NCBI RefSeq assembly: GCF_017355885.1
Contig: NZ_JAFEUU010000017.1
Coordinates: forward strand, 1-64,000
Origin: Sabulicella rubraurantiaca
GTDB lineage: Bacteria > Pseudomonadota > Alphaproteobacteria > Acetobacterales > Acetobacteraceae
Length of the DNA: 64,000 nucleotides
Direction of reading: 5' to 3'
Positions within the stretch are counted from its first letter, which is position 1. Each line of letters opens with the position of its first letter. The notes under the pieces were generated by a model. The model was not told the DNA's origin and searched no databases. It saw nothing but the letters and a program-made list of their open reading frames with translations. This document shows, in pieces, positions 34,575 through 43,780 of the stretch. The position numbers were made by a program, and so were the translations under genes.

Positions 34575-34653
34575 GCGCAGCGGCCAACCGCTTACGGAGT
34601 TTCCCGGAACAAGAGATAACTTCCGGCGGAATGCAACTCAGGGTAGTGATCGG

Positions 34654-37371
34654 ATGCAAGCAACTCCAAGGCCCGCCTTGCGTCCTGATCCGAAACCGCC
34701 CTCCCGCCGTCCAGCCCTGCTGGCCCTGCTCGCGACCGGTGTCCTGCTCGCGATCATGGCCTTCGCGACGCAGCGCCTGCTGGAGCGCGGCGATGACTTG
34801 GCCGAGGCCTCTGCCCAGGCGCTGCTGGAGCGCGCGGGAGACTTCGCGGCTACCACGGTCGCGCGCGAACTGGCCGCGGCGCAAAGCCGCGTGGACGCCG
34901 TAGCCTCGCTGATCGCCGAAGGCGTCGTCGCTCCTTCCGACAAGCTGCGTATGGTCCGGCTGCTGCAAGCCGAGACGCTGGGCTACTCCTTCTCCATCCA
35001 CCAGGATGGGCAGCCTCTCGATGGCTCGACGCCGCTGCCCGCGGACGCCCCCGTCCACGTGCATCACGATATCCCCGGCATGTCCCTGTTCGGCCCGACC
35101 CGGCGACCCGATGGCGGATGGAGCCTCTTCCTCATCCGCGAATTCCCGGTGCCCGGCGAAGCGCCGCTGCTGCTGGTGGCCGAGATCCCGAATCTTCGCC
35201 TCGCCACGGCGCTGCGGCCCATCCAGCATCCGGACCCGCTGCGCTTCCATGTAGAGGATGCGTCCGGCACCGTCCTCGCCGCCGCCGCGGGACAGGAGCA
35301 CCTGATCGGCACGACTATTTCGCCTCGCCCCGCCTGGCTGGAGAGCGGCCCGCTGGTGCGCAGGACGGGCGCCGACGGAAGCAGCGAACTCCACCACTCC
35401 ACACAGCGCGCGCTTCCCTTTGGCGCGATCGCACTCACAGCCATCCTGCCGGAGCACGTGGCGTTGGGGGAATGGCACGCGCTGCGCTCGCGCATCATCG
35501 TGCGGGTCTTCGCCTTCGGCATGATGACCGCGGCGCTCGGTCTGCTGGTCGCTTCCGTCTTCGCGCTTCGCCTGCGCGCGCAGGAAGCGGCAATCGAGGC
35601 CCGTCGGAAGATGCAGGGCGCCATCGCGGCCCTGCAGGATGGCTTCGCGCTCTGGGACCCGGAGGACCGGCTGGTCCTCTGGAATCCGCGCCTCGAGGAG
35701 CTCTACGCCGAGCTCCGGCCCGGCTTCCGCCCGGGCGCCAGCTACACCGAGCTGCTGCGCGACATCGCCCGTCGCTATCCGGCCTATCGCACGACCGGCG
35801 ACCTCGAAGAGCGGATGCTGGAGCATCGCCGTACCGGCGAGCCGTTTGACCGCAAGACGCCTTCCGGACGCTGGCTGCGCGTGGCGCAGAGTCGGCTGCC
35901 CGATGGCAGCCTCGTCGGCATCCACACGGACGTCACCGCGCAGAAGCGGATCATGGAGGAGCTGGCCGAGGCGCGGGACGACGCGTCGCGTGCCATGCAG
36001 GCCAAGTCCCGTATCCTGACGCATGTGAGCCACGAGCTGCGGACGCCCCTCAGCAGCCTGCTGCGCCTCACCGCGCATCTGCGGCGCGCCGCGGCGCTTC
36101 CCGGCGAGGCACGACGGCAGGTGGAGATGGTGGATGCGGCCGGACGCCACCTCCTGTCCCTTGCGAACGAAGTGCTGGACCTCGCGGCGATGGAGGCGGG
36201 CCGGCTTTCCTTGAACGAGGAAGCAGTGCCCGCTGCCGAACCCTTCGAAGCGGCCGCGAGCATCATCCGTCCGGTCGCGGCGGCGCGGCGCGTCGAGGTG
36301 CGGCTGCGCCTGTCGGGCCTTCCCGCCGGCATGCGCGCCGACGCGACGCGGCTGCGCCAGATCCTGCTGAACCTACTCGGCAATGCGGTGAAGTTCACGC
36401 CCGAGGGCAGCGAGGTGCTGCTGGAGGTGCGGCGCGAGGGCGGACGCCTCGTCGCCGACGTGTCGGACCAGGGTCCTGGCGTGCCGGAGGCGGAGCGCGC
36501 GGCGCTCTTCGCGGATTTTGGCAAGCTTTCCCCCGCCGACGTAGAGGGGACCGGGCTCGGCCTCTCCATCTCCGCCCGGCTCGCCGCGCTGATGGGCGGC
36601 AGCATCGCCTGCCTGGACGGGCCGGACGGGCGCGGCGCGACCTTCCGGCTGGATCTGCCTCTGGTGGAGGCGGCGCTTCCCGCCCTGGTGGCGGAACCAC
36701 GTCTGCGCAAGCTGCGAATCCTCGCGGTGGATGATTCCCCCGCCAACCTCGCGGTGCTGCGCGCCCTGCTCGCCACCACCGGCTTCGGGCTGACCTGCGT
36801 GACGGGCGGCGAGGCCGCGCTGGAAGCGGTGGAGGCAGCGGCGGCGCGCGGCGAGGCCTTCGACGCCGTGCTGATGGACGTGATGATGCCTGGCATGGAT
36901 GGCATGGAGGCGACGCGCCGCCTGCGCGCCCTGCCCGGCCCGGTCGGCGCCACCCCCGTCATCGCAGTGACGGCGAGCGCCTTTCCGGAGGACATCGCCG
37001 CCGCGCGCTCGGCCGGCATGGAACGCCACATCGCCAAGCCGGTGGAGCGGCAGCGTCTCCTCGCCCTTCTCGCCGAGTTGGCGGGGACGGAGCCGGAGCG
37101 GAACACCGGCCTCGGAACGCTGCGCCCGGCGCTCGAGGCGGAGCTGCGCAGCCATGCCGACGCCGTGCTCGCCGCCCAGCCGGGCGATCCGCGCCTTCCG
37201 GAGCGGCTGCACGCCCTGGCAGGCGCGGCGGCGTACCTGGAAATGGAGCGCGTCGCCGGCCCGGCGCGGCGCACGCGACGCGCCCTGGTGGATGGCGCGC
37301 CCGAGACCGCCTCGGAACTCGCCGCACTGCGCGAGGCGCTTCGCATTGAGGGGCTGGCCCTCTCCGCCTGA
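34654..37371 (+). CDS. Hybrid sensor histidine kinase with receiver and Hpt-like domains
   Basis: The 905-residue protein has a first membrane helix near 22-42, a periplasmic sensor region to about 285, a second helix near 290-312, a PAS domain (about 325-430, ALQDGFALWDPEDRLVLWNP), a HisKA domain with His460 in THVSHELRTPLSS, an ATPase domain (NLLGNAVKFT, DQGPGVP, GTGLGLSIS), a receiver with Asp742 in LMDVMMPGMDG, and a C-terminal Hpt-like module with His853 in LHALAGAAAYLEM. So the complete phosphorelay lies in one chain, but no output regulator is adjacent. Signal unknown. The ATG at 34654 follows no strong ribosome site. A dyad (CCGGAA/TTCCGG) lies at 34604-34626 upstream. Confidence 0.9.
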   Translation: MQATPRPALRPDPKPPSRRPALLALLATGVLLAIMAFATQRLLERGDDLAEASAQALLERAGDFAATTVARELAAAQSRVDAVASLIAEGVVAPSDKLRMVRLLQAETLGYSFSIHQDGQPLDGSTPLPADAPVHVHHDIPGMSLFGPTRRPDGGWSLFLIREFPVPGEAPLLLVAEIPNLRLATALRPIQHPDPLRFHVEDASGTVLAAAAGQEHLIGTTISPRPAWLESGPLVRRTGADGSSELHHSTQRALPFGAIALTAILPEHVALGEWHALRSRIIVRVFAFGMMTAALGLLVASVFALRLRAQEAAIEARRKMQGAIAALQDGFALWDPEDRLVLWNPRLEELYAELRPGFRPGASYTELLRDIARRYPAYRTTGDLEERMLEHRRTGEPFDRKTPSGRWLRVAQSRLPDGSLVGIHTDVTAQKRIMEELAEARDDASRAMQAKSRILTHVSHELRTPLSSLLRLTAHLRRAAALPGEARRQVEMVDAAGRHLLSLANEVLDLAAMEAGRLSLNEEAVPAAEPFEAAASIIRPVAAARRVEVRLRLSGLPAGMRADATRLRQILLNLLGNAVKFTPEGSEVLLEVRREGGRLVADVSDQGPGVPEAERAALFADFGKLSPADVEGTGLGLSISARLAALMGGSIACLDGPDGRGATFRLDLPLVEAALPALVAEPRLRKLRILAVDDSPANLAVLRALLATTGFGLTCVTGGEAALEAVEAAAARGEAFDAVLMDVMMPGMDGMEATRRLRALPGPVGATPVIAVTASAFPEDIAAARSAGMERHIAKPVERQRLLALLAELAGTEPERNTGLGTLRPALEAELRSHADAVLAAQPGDPRLPERLHALAGAAAYLEMERVAGPARRTRRALVDGAPETASELAALREALRIEGLALSA

Positions 37372-37408
37372 CGCGCCCCGGACGTGCGCCAGCGCCGCGC
37401 GTCGCGGC

Positions 37409-38494
37409 TCAGCGCGCCACGGCCGGACCCTTGGCTGCGGTGAGCGCGCGGCGGATCGCCTGCTCGCAGGCGGCCAGCTCCTTCTCCGCATTACGGCGCA
37501 TCGTGCGCGCCTCATCCGCGATGCGCAGGCTGTCCTCGATCGTGCCGATCAGCGCGGCATTGGCCTGCTTCACCGCCTCCAGGTCGAAGGTGCCGCGCTC
37601 CAGCTCCACCCGCGCCTCGGCATTGCCGGTGCGCAGTGTCTCCGCATTGGCGGTAAGCAGCTTGTTGGTGAGGTCGGTGGCCTGCTTCACCGCGCGCCCC
37701 GCCTCGCGCATCCGGTGGATGGCGAGGGCCTGTGCCAGTTGCTGGCGCCAGAGCGGCACGGTGTTGGCCAGGACGGACTGGATCTTGGAGGCGAGTGCCT
37801 TGTCGTTCTCCTGGATCAGCCGGATGGACGGCAGCGCCTGCATCGCCACCTGCCGCGTCAGCCGCAGGTCATGGACGCGCCGCTCCAGCTCGTCGCGGGC
37901 GGAGCGGGCATCGCGCAGGCGCTGCGGCGCGATGGGGTCGTCCCCCTTCTCCGTCGCAGCGACGAGGCCAGGGATCACCTCCGTATCCGTGCGGTGCAGC
38001 ACCTGCTCGCCGGCCGCGATGTGGTCCGCCAGGGCGTGGAACCAGTCGAGCGTGGCCGTGTAGAGCCGCTCCAGCCGCTCCACATCCTCCAGGAGGCGCG
38101 TGCGGTGATCGTCCAGCCGGTCGCCGATCGTCTCGACCTGGCCGCGCACTCCTTCGTATCGCTGGAGGATCGCGGTGGCGTCGGCGCCGGCCTTGGTGAA
38201 GATGCGCTGGAGGAAGGTCGGCTTCTTGCCCACCAGCGTCGTGACGTCGAAGCCGCGCAGCGCCGAGAGCATCTCGGACAGGGATTGCCCGGCTGGGCCG
38301 GTATCCTGGTTCTTCGCGCCTTCCAGCATGGCGTCCGCCGCCGCCTGGGCGCGCGACTGCGCCGCTGCGCCGAAGCGCAGGATGGAGCCGCTGTCGTTGA
38401 TGTCGATGGCGGCGGCCAGCTTCGCCACCTCCGCCTCACGCGCAGGGGTGGGCGGAATGGGCGATGGCATGGGGGTGGAGGTGGTTTCGCTCAT
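37409..38494 (-). CDS. TelA-like toxic anion resistance protein
   Basis: The 361-residue, mostly helical soluble protein matches the TelA/KlaA family (PF05816): SLSEMLSALRGFDVTTLVG near 71-89, LERLYTATLDWFHALADHI and SIRLIQENDKALASKIQSVL, NTVPLWRQQLAQALA. TelA was named for tellurite resistance on plasmid RK2, and chromosomal relatives may serve general envelope stress; the mechanism is unknown. It overlaps the XpaC-like gene by four bases, the usual partner of TelA. Confidence 0.88.
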   Translation of the reverse strand: MSETTSTPMPSPIPPTPAREAEVAKLAAAIDINDSGSILRFGAAAQSRAQAAADAMLEGAKNQDTGPAGQSLSEMLSALRGFDVTTLVGKKPTFLQRIFTKAGADATAILQRYEGVRGQVETIGDRLDDHRTRLLEDVERLERLYTATLDWFHALADHIAAGEQVLHRTDTEVIPGLVAATEKGDDPIAPQRLRDARSARDELERRVHDLRLTRQVAMQALPSIRLIQENDKALASKIQSVLANTVPLWRQQLAQALAIHRMREAGRAVKQATDLTNKLLTANAETLRTGNAEARVELERGTFDLEAVKQANAALIGTIEDSLRIADEARTMRRNAEKELAACEQAIRRALTAAKGPAVAR

Positions 38495-39258
38495 GGTCCT
38501 TCCTGTCGCAGCCTTTCCGCCAGAACCTTCACCTGGATATCCAGCGCCTCGCTCTCGGCGCTGTTGAGTTCGGCGCGCAGGCGCCGGGCCGAGGCGGCGA
38601 TCTCGCCGAGCAGGGCGGGCAGCGTTTCGGGTGGCGTGGCGCCCGCTTCCAGCCGGTCCACAATGCGCGACAGCCCGTCCAGCTGCAGGTTGAGGTGGCG
38701 GCGCGCATCGGGCAGGCGCGCGGGCCGCAGGGCGAGCTCGTCCAACACGTCGCGCAGTGCGGAAACGGCACCTTCCATCTCGGCTGCATGCGGCAGAGCG
38801 GGCGCGGCGTCGGCGATGCGCTGAAGCTGGACGCGCTGCGGCGCCAGCGGGTCCACTTCGGGAGCGGGCGGGGGCGCCGGGGGCACAACAGGCGCCTCCT
38901 CCGGCAAATCCTCCGTCAGGAGGCGCGTGCCCGCCCAGGCCCCGAAGCCGAGCGCGACCGAGATCAGCGGGCCCATTCCCGCGGCCAGCCCGGCGGTGAG
39001 CCCCGCCGCGACGCCGACCAGCGCGGCGCCGCGCCGGTTGGCACCCGCGCTGCGCGTCGCGAGAAGCGCCGCCGCTTTCCAGGCAAGGTACAACGCAAGC
39101 ACCCCACCCACGAGGCGCAGTGGGCGACCGCGGATGATCTCCGTCACCACGTCGATCGCCAGCGGCCAGAGGAACATGGGCAGCAGCCACACGCGCCAGC
39201 CGAAGCGTGCCACCGGCCGACTGGATATGTCAGGCCAGCGCCTGCGCGACTTCTCCAT
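38491..39258 (-). CDS. XpaC-like 5-bromo-4-chloroindolyl phosphate hydrolysis protein
   Basis: The 255-residue protein has hydrophobic segments near 20-37 and two more between about 38 and 110 (VGGVLALYLAWKAAALLA, GAALVGVAAGLTAGLAAGMG), then a proline-rich linker and a helical C-domain. It matches the XpaC family (PF10112), usually encoded next to TelA. The ATG at 39258 overlaps the stop of a 41-codon membrane-protein gene as TGATG, suggesting coupling. Confidence 0.78.
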   Translation of the reverse strand: MEKSRRRWPDISSRPVARFGWRVWLLPMFLWPLAIDVVTEIIRGRPLRLVGGVLALYLAWKAAALLATRSAGANRRGAALVGVAAGLTAGLAAGMGPLISVALGFGAWAGTRLLTEDLPEEAPVVPPAPPPAPEVDPLAPQRVQLQRIADAAPALPHAAEMEGAVSALRDVLDELALRPARLPDARRHLNLQLDGLSRIVDRLEAGATPPETLPALLGEIAASARRLRAELNSAESEALDIQVKVLAERLRQEGP

Positions 39259-39383
39259 CAGCGAAAGATGGCCACGAAGGCCGGCAGCCACAGGCAGAGG
39301 CTGAGCAGCCCGAAGCCGATCGCGATGCGAAGCGGCAGCGGCAGGCCCGGAAGCAGGGCGGAAGAACGCGGCTGAATCTCCAT
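39258..39383 (-). CDS. 41-residue membrane protein upstream of XpaC-TelA
   Basis: The short frame from the ATG at 39383 encodes MEIQPRSSALLPGLPLPLRI followed by one strong helix, AIGFGLLSLCLWLPAFVAIF. The stop codon overlaps the XpaC start by one base (TGATG), as in coupled operons. No family is recognised and the ribosome site is weak, so coding is likely from position but not proven. If real it would be the first product of a three-gene membrane-stress unit. Confidence 0.45.
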   Translation of the reverse strand: MEIQPRSSALLPGLPLPLRIAIGFGLLSLCLWLPAFVAIFR

Positions 39384-39528
39384 GCCCGGCAGATTGTCTC
39401 GCCGGCCCCCAGGTGCAAGCGGCACGATGCCAGCGGGGGCGAGGTCGCGCGCCGGAGCGAAATGTGAACGGCGTGAACATACCCCATGAATGGGGATTGT
39501 TGCGCCCCGCGTCAAGGAATTTTGCTGT

Positions 39529-39912
39529 TCAGCGCAGGAGCAGCGCCACCGCCGCCACCGCGAGCGGCCCGAAGGTCAGCGCCATGCCGGCCTGCCGGAA
39601 GCGCAGCCACTCCGGGCTGCGGGAGATGCCGAAGCCGTGCAGCACCCGCCCCAGCAGCGTCGCGGCGCCGATGCCATGCAGCAGCCCCGCCGAGGCGCCA
39701 CTGGCTTCCAGCAGCAGCAGGAGCACGAGGATCATCGGCACGTATTCGGTGAAGTTGCCTTGGGCGCGGGAGGCGCGCAGCAGCGCCTCGCCTTCCCCCG
39801 TGCCGATCACGACGCGGCTGTGCAAGCGCTGGCGGATCACCAGCAGCGACAGGAGGAGCAGCAGGAGGGCGAGCAGCGCCGCATAGGTGGAGGTGACCGG
39901 GAAGCCGGTCAC
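39529..39912 (-). CDS. MAPEG family membrane protein
   Basis: The 127-residue protein has four membrane helices and the MAPEG pattern: an ALLALLLLLLSLLVIRQR first helix, RASRAQGNFTEYVPM with the conserved Arg, Asn and Glu (about 46-60), LEASGASAGLLHGIGAATLLGRVLHGFG and a final helix. MAPEG proteins include glutathione transferases and eicosanoid enzymes; bacterial YecN-like members are uncharacterised. A GTG at 39912 overlaps the hydrolase stop (GTGA); a TTG two codons earlier is possible. Confidence 0.82.
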   Translation of the reverse strand: MTGFPVTSTYAALLALLLLLLSLLVIRQRLHSRVVIGTGEGEALLRASRAQGNFTEYVPMILVLLLLLEASGASAGLLHGIGAATLLGRVLHGFGISRSPEWLRFRQAGMALTFGPLAVAAVALLLR

Positions 39913-40661
39913 AGCCAATCCTCCAGCACGGCCAGGAAGCCACGAGGGTTTTCCGAATGGACCCAGTGCCCCGCCTTCTCCACCACCGCGAAGCGCGCCT
40001 GCGGGAAGAGGCGAAGGAACAGGGCGCGGTCCTCCGGCTGGATGTAGTCGGAGCGCTCCCCGGCGATGACCAGCACCGGTCCCTCGTAGCGGCCCGTCGC
40101 GGGGAAATCCTCCACCTCGGCCATGCCGGCCGAGATGTGCTCCAGCCCGATGCGCCAGCGCGGCGGGTCGGAATCGAAGTCGAGGGATTGCAACAGGAAG
40201 GCGCGGATGCCGGGCTCGGGAACGGAGGCGGCGAGCGCCGCGTCGGCGTCGCGCCGCGCGAGGCCGGGCGTCAGCGCCATGGCGCGCATTCCCGCGACAT
40301 AGCCGCGCAGCGAAGGGGCATAGCGGCGCGGCGCGATGTCGGCGACAACGAGGCGACCGACCATCTCCGGGTGGCGAAGCGCCAGGGCCATCGCCGCCTT
40401 GCCGCCCATGGAATGCCCCAGCACCGTCGCGCCGGCGGCACCATGGGCGTGCAGCGTCTCCGCGAGATCCTCGGCCATCGCCGCATAGGACATGCCGGGG
40501 GCGTGCGGGCTTTCGCCATGGTTCCGCAGGTCAGGCGCGAGGACGCGGAAGCGCCGCGCCAGCTGCTTCTGGATGCCGCCCCAGTTGCGCGCCGCGCCGA
40601 ACAACCCGTGCAGCAGCACGAGCGGCGGCCCCTCCCCCATTTCCACCAGCCTCAGCCGCAT
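39909..40661 (-). CDS. Alpha/beta-hydrolase (YbfF-like esterase)
   Basis: The 250-residue cytosolic hydrolase has the oxyanion region LLHGLFGAARNWGG (about 16-29), DLRNHGESPH, the nucleophile elbow LGHSMGGKAAM (Ser near 93) and a late EKAGHWVHSENP histidine. DLRNHG-S and GHSMGGK are characteristic of the YbfF/ABHD11 esterase group. Substrate unknown. It is third in the operon quinone reductase - transporter - hydrolase - MAPEG. Confidence 0.85.
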   Translation of the reverse strand: MRLRLVEMGEGPPLVLLHGLFGAARNWGGIQKQLARRFRVLAPDLRNHGESPHAPGMSYAAMAEDLAETLHAHGAAGATVLGHSMGGKAAMALALRHPEMVGRLVVADIAPRRYAPSLRGYVAGMRAMALTPGLARRDADAALAASVPEPGIRAFLLQSLDFDSDPPRWRIGLEHISAGMAEVEDFPATGRYEGPVLVIAGERSDYIQPEDRALFLRLFPQARFAVVEKAGHWVHSENPRGFLAVLEDWL

Positions 40662-40668
40662 GCCCTTC

Positions 40669-41532
40669 CTATCCTTTCGCCGCCAGCACCACGGACAGCA
40701 CCACGAGCGCGCCGCCCAACAGGAGATCCCACCCCAAAGGCTCGCCCAGCCACAGCGTCGCCAGCGCGACGCCCACCACGGGCACGAGCAGGAAGCCGAG
40801 CGAGGCGACGACCGCGTTCAGGTTTCGCCCCGCCTCGATCAACGCCCAGGTGCCCACCGGCGCCGCGAACAGCCCGATGAATCCGGCCTGGAAGGCGGCG
40901 TCCCAACCCAGGCCGCCATACGGCTCCCGCCACAGCGCCACCGGCAGTTGCACCAGCGCGCCCACCGTGAAGATCGTGGGCAGGAGCGCGATCATCGGCG
41001 TCTGGGGCGGGCGCAGCCGCGTAATCACGATGGCCAGGCTCCAGCATAGCGAGGCGCCGAGCAGCAGCGCATGGCCGGACAGCATTCCCGGCGCGGACCA
41101 GTCGAAGGCCCAGGGCCCGGTCATCACCGCCACACCGGCCAAGCCGATCGCCGCCGCCACCCAGCGCCGCGCCGAGACCGCCTCCCCCAGCATCCAGACG
41201 GAGAGCGGCACCAGCCAGAAGATGGTGACATTGGCCAGCACCGCTGTCCGCCCCGCCGGGACATGCAGCAGCGCCGCATGCGCCAGGGCGAAGAAGGCGC
41301 CGATCTGCAGCGTGCCGACCGCCAGCACGGTTGGCCGATCGGCGCGCCCCGGCAGGCGCAGCCGGCCCATCCCCGCCATCAGCAAGGCCGTCGCGACAGC
41401 GGCGAGCGCGGCGCGAGAGAAGCCGAACCACAGCGGCGTCGCGTCGCGCAGCGCATCCTTGGTCACCGGCCAGACCCCGCCGAACAGCACCACCGCCATC
41501 AGCAGCAGGCGGAGCGCCCGGGCCTGTGTCAC
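40669..41532 (-). CDS. DMT superfamily (EamA) transporter
   Basis: The 287-residue protein has ten helices in two EamA repeats; VVLFGGVWPVTKDALRDATP at the N-terminus and GFLLVPVVGVALATLWLGEP near the end are typical. A GTG at 41532 is the best start, six bases after the quinone reductase gene. Substrate unknown. It is a second, distant relative of the transporter at 25826. Confidence 0.82.
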   Translation of the reverse strand: MTQARALRLLLMAVVLFGGVWPVTKDALRDATPLWFGFSRAALAAVATALLMAGMGRLRLPGRADRPTVLAVGTLQIGAFFALAHAALLHVPAGRTAVLANVTIFWLVPLSVWMLGEAVSARRWVAAAIGLAGVAVMTGPWAFDWSAPGMLSGHALLLGASLCWSLAIVITRLRPPQTPMIALLPTIFTVGALVQLPVALWREPYGGLGWDAAFQAGFIGLFAAPVGTWALIEAGRNLNAVVASLGFLLVPVVGVALATLWLGEPLGWDLLLGGALVVLSVVLAAKG

Positions 41533-41538
41533 GCCGCG

Positions 41539-42546
41539 TCAGACCGTGAGCATGATCTTGCCGATATGCTGGCTGCTCTCCATGAGCGCATGGGCCTTGG
41601 CGGCCTCGGCCAGCGGGAAGGTGGCGTGGATGCGCGGGCAGGCGACGCCCTTCTCCAGCAGCGGCCAGACCTTCTCGCGCAGCGCATCGGCGATCTCGGC
41701 CTTCTGTGCCGTGGTGCGCGGCCGCATGGTGGAGCCGGTGACCGTCAGGCGGCGCACCATGATCGGGCGCAGATCCACCTTTTCCGCCGTCTCGCCACCC
41801 AGGAAGGCGATCAGCACCAGCCGCCCATCCATGCGCAGGCACCGCAGGTTCCGCGCGAAATAAGGCGCGCCCACCATATCCAGCACCACATCCGCGAGCC
41901 GCCCGTCAGTGATGCGCTTCACCTCCTCGGCGAAATCCTTCGTGCGGTAGTTGATGGCGTGGTCCGCGCCCAGCCTCACCGCCTCGGCGCATTTCTCGTC
42001 GCTGCCGGCGGTGGTGATGACGTGGCTGCCGAAGGCCTTGGCCAACTGGATGGCGGTGACGCCGATGCCGGAGGTGCCGCCATGCACCAGCACCGTCTCG
42101 CCAGGGGCAAGTTGTCCGCCCGGGCTATGCGCCGTGCCGAAGAGATTGGCCCAGACGGTGAAATAGGTTTCCGGGATGGCGGCGGCGCGCAACGCGTCGA
42201 AGCCCTTGGGCCAGGGCAGGGTCTGCGCCTCTGGGGCCGTGCAGAACTCCGCATAGGCGCCGCCATTGGTCAGGGCGCAGACCTTGTCGCCGACGCGGAA
42301 CTTCTTCGCCGCATCGCCCACCGCGACCACCTCGCCCGCGCATTCCAGCCCGATGATCGGTGAGGCGCCGGGAGGCGGCGGATAGCGCCCCTCGCGCTGC
42401 GCCACGTCGGGCCGGTTCACCCCCACCGCCTCGACGCGGATCAGCACCTCATCCGCTGCAGGCTTCGGCACCGGGCCGGTGGAGGGCACCAGCACATCGG
42501 GGCCGCCGCCGCTGCCATGGGCGATGAAGGTCATGGTGTCGGGCAT
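41539..42546 (-). CDS. NAD(P)H-quinone oxidoreductase (PIG3-like)
   Basis: The 335-residue zinc-free medium-chain dehydrogenase has GVNRPDVAQREGRYPPPPGASPIIGLE (in pieces about 43-69), the NADPH site VLVHGGTSGIG (about 152-162), and GADHAINYR. These fit the PIG3/quinone oxidoreductase family that reduces quinones with NADPH. It is first in a four-gene operon and divergent from the LivJ-like gene across 91 bases. Confidence 0.88.
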   Translation of the reverse strand: MPDTMTFIAHGSGGGPDVLVPSTGPVPKPAADEVLIRVEAVGVNRPDVAQREGRYPPPPGASPIIGLECAGEVVAVGDAAKKFRVGDKVCALTNGGAYAEFCTAPEAQTLPWPKGFDALRAAAIPETYFTVWANLFGTAHSPGGQLAPGETVLVHGGTSGIGVTAIQLAKAFGSHVITTAGSDEKCAEAVRLGADHAINYRTKDFAEEVKRITDGRLADVVLDMVGAPYFARNLRCLRMDGRLVLIAFLGGETAEKVDLRPIMVRRLTVTGSTMRPRTTAQKAEIADALREKVWPLLEKGVACPRIHATFPLAEAAKAHALMESSQHIGKIMLTV

Positions 42547-42637
42547 GCGTGGGCTCCTCCTCGGTTGGCGTCAAAGAACGCCGCGCGACCCGCAGCGTCA
42601 AGTTGCGCGGCGGGCGGCGCGGCGCGACAATCGGCGT

Positions 42638-43780
42638 GTGATCCGCCGTCGCGCCCTGCCGCTGCTCGCCCTCGCCGCTCCTGCCTTCGCGCAGGCGCCG
42701 GCGGAGTCGCGGATCGGCGCGATCTTCCCCGCCTCCTCCCTGCTGGGCGACGAGGCGCTGCGGGGGCTGGAACTCGCGGTGGAGGAACGCGGCCGGCCGA
42801 CGCGGCTGGTTCGCGCCGAAGCCGGCGACGCCGCGCAGGTTCTGGTGGAGGCGCGGCGCCTCGTCCAGGCGGAGCGCTGCATGCTGCTCTTCGGCAGCGG
42901 CAACGTCACCTCCGCCCTCGCTGCCATCCAGGCGGTGGATGCGCTGGAAGTGCCCTTCGTCGAGCTTGTCGCGACGGCGGAGGTCCTGCTGGAGCGCCAG
43001 TCGCGCTGGCTTCTCCGCCCGGGTCCCCGCGCCGCGGATTTCGGCGCGGTGGCGGCCGGGGCACTCATGCGCGTCCTGCCGGGCTGGCTCGGCCAGCCCA
43101 CCGAGGCGCTGCGCATCGCGCTGCTGCACGAGGCCTCACCCTCCCCCGCCAGTCTCGCCGAGGCCTGCGAGGCGCGGCTGCGCGAGGCGGGGCTGACCGT
43201 GCTGGAGCGGCTGACCCACGCGCCGCGCACGGCGGAGATGCCGGCGCTGGTGCAGCGCCTGCGCACCGCCGGCACCAGCGCCCTCCTGCACGCGGGGAGC
43301 GAGGCCGATGCCGCCGCGCTGCTGCGCGCCCTGGCCGAGGCGTCATGGCGCCCGCCCGTCATCATGGGGCTTGGCAGCGCCTGGGGCCTCGCCGAGTTGG
43401 CGCGCGCGACGGGGATCGAAGGGAGCTTCGTGCTGGACGTGCCGCCGGTGGCGACGGCGGAAGCGCTGGCTCCTGGGGCGCGGCCCTTCGCCGAACTCTA
43501 CCAGCGCCGCTGGGGCGCCGCCCCGCGTGCCGGGCTTTCCCTGGCGGCCTATAGCGGCGCGCGCACGGTGCTGGCGGCCCCGAGCGAGAAGCTGGCGCTG
43601 CGCCAGGCGCTCGGCAATGTGGACCAGCCCGAGGGAACGCTGCCCAATGGCTGGGGCTGGCGGCTGGACGAGCGGGGGCAGAATCTCCGCGCCCAGCCCG
43701 TCCTTTCGCAATGGCAGGCCGGCCGCCCCGTGGCCGTGTGGCCCGAGGCGGCCGCCTTCGCGCCGATCAGCCCACCGTGA
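42638..43780 (+). CDS. LivJ-like ABC transporter substrate-binding protein
   Basis: The 380-residue periplasmic protein starts with GTG and a signal peptide (IRRRALPLLALAAPAFAQAP), then a type I binding fold of the branched-chain amino-acid family: IGAIFPASSLLGDEALRGLE (about 28-47), LFGSGNVTSALAAIQAV and ASWRPPVIMGLGSAWG. No ABC permease or ATPase genes for it are nearby, so it is an orphan receptor, and its ligand is unknown. The last 14 bases overlap the convergent Bug gene. Confidence 0.75.
   Translation: MIRRRALPLLALAAPAFAQAPAESRIGAIFPASSLLGDEALRGLELAVEERGRPTRLVRAEAGDAAQVLVEARRLVQAERCMLLFGSGNVTSALAAIQAVDALEVPFVELVATAEVLLERQSRWLLRPGPRAADFGAVAAGALMRVLPGWLGQPTEALRIALLHEASPSPASLAEACEARLREAGLTVLERLTHAPRTAEMPALVQRLRTAGTSALLHAGSEADAAALLRALAEASWRPPVIMGLGSAWGLAELARATGIEGSFVLDVPPVATAEALAPGARPFAELYQRRWGAAPRAGLSLAAYSGARTVLAAPSEKLALRQALGNVDQPEGTLPNGWGWRLDERGQNLRAQPVLSQWQAGRPVAVWPEAAAFAPISPP

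Noticed and set aside
34604-34626. EcfG promoter (GGAAC) before the hybrid kinase
   Set aside because: The GGAAC is there but no CGTT follows at 16-17 bases; the sequence is better described as a short dyad.
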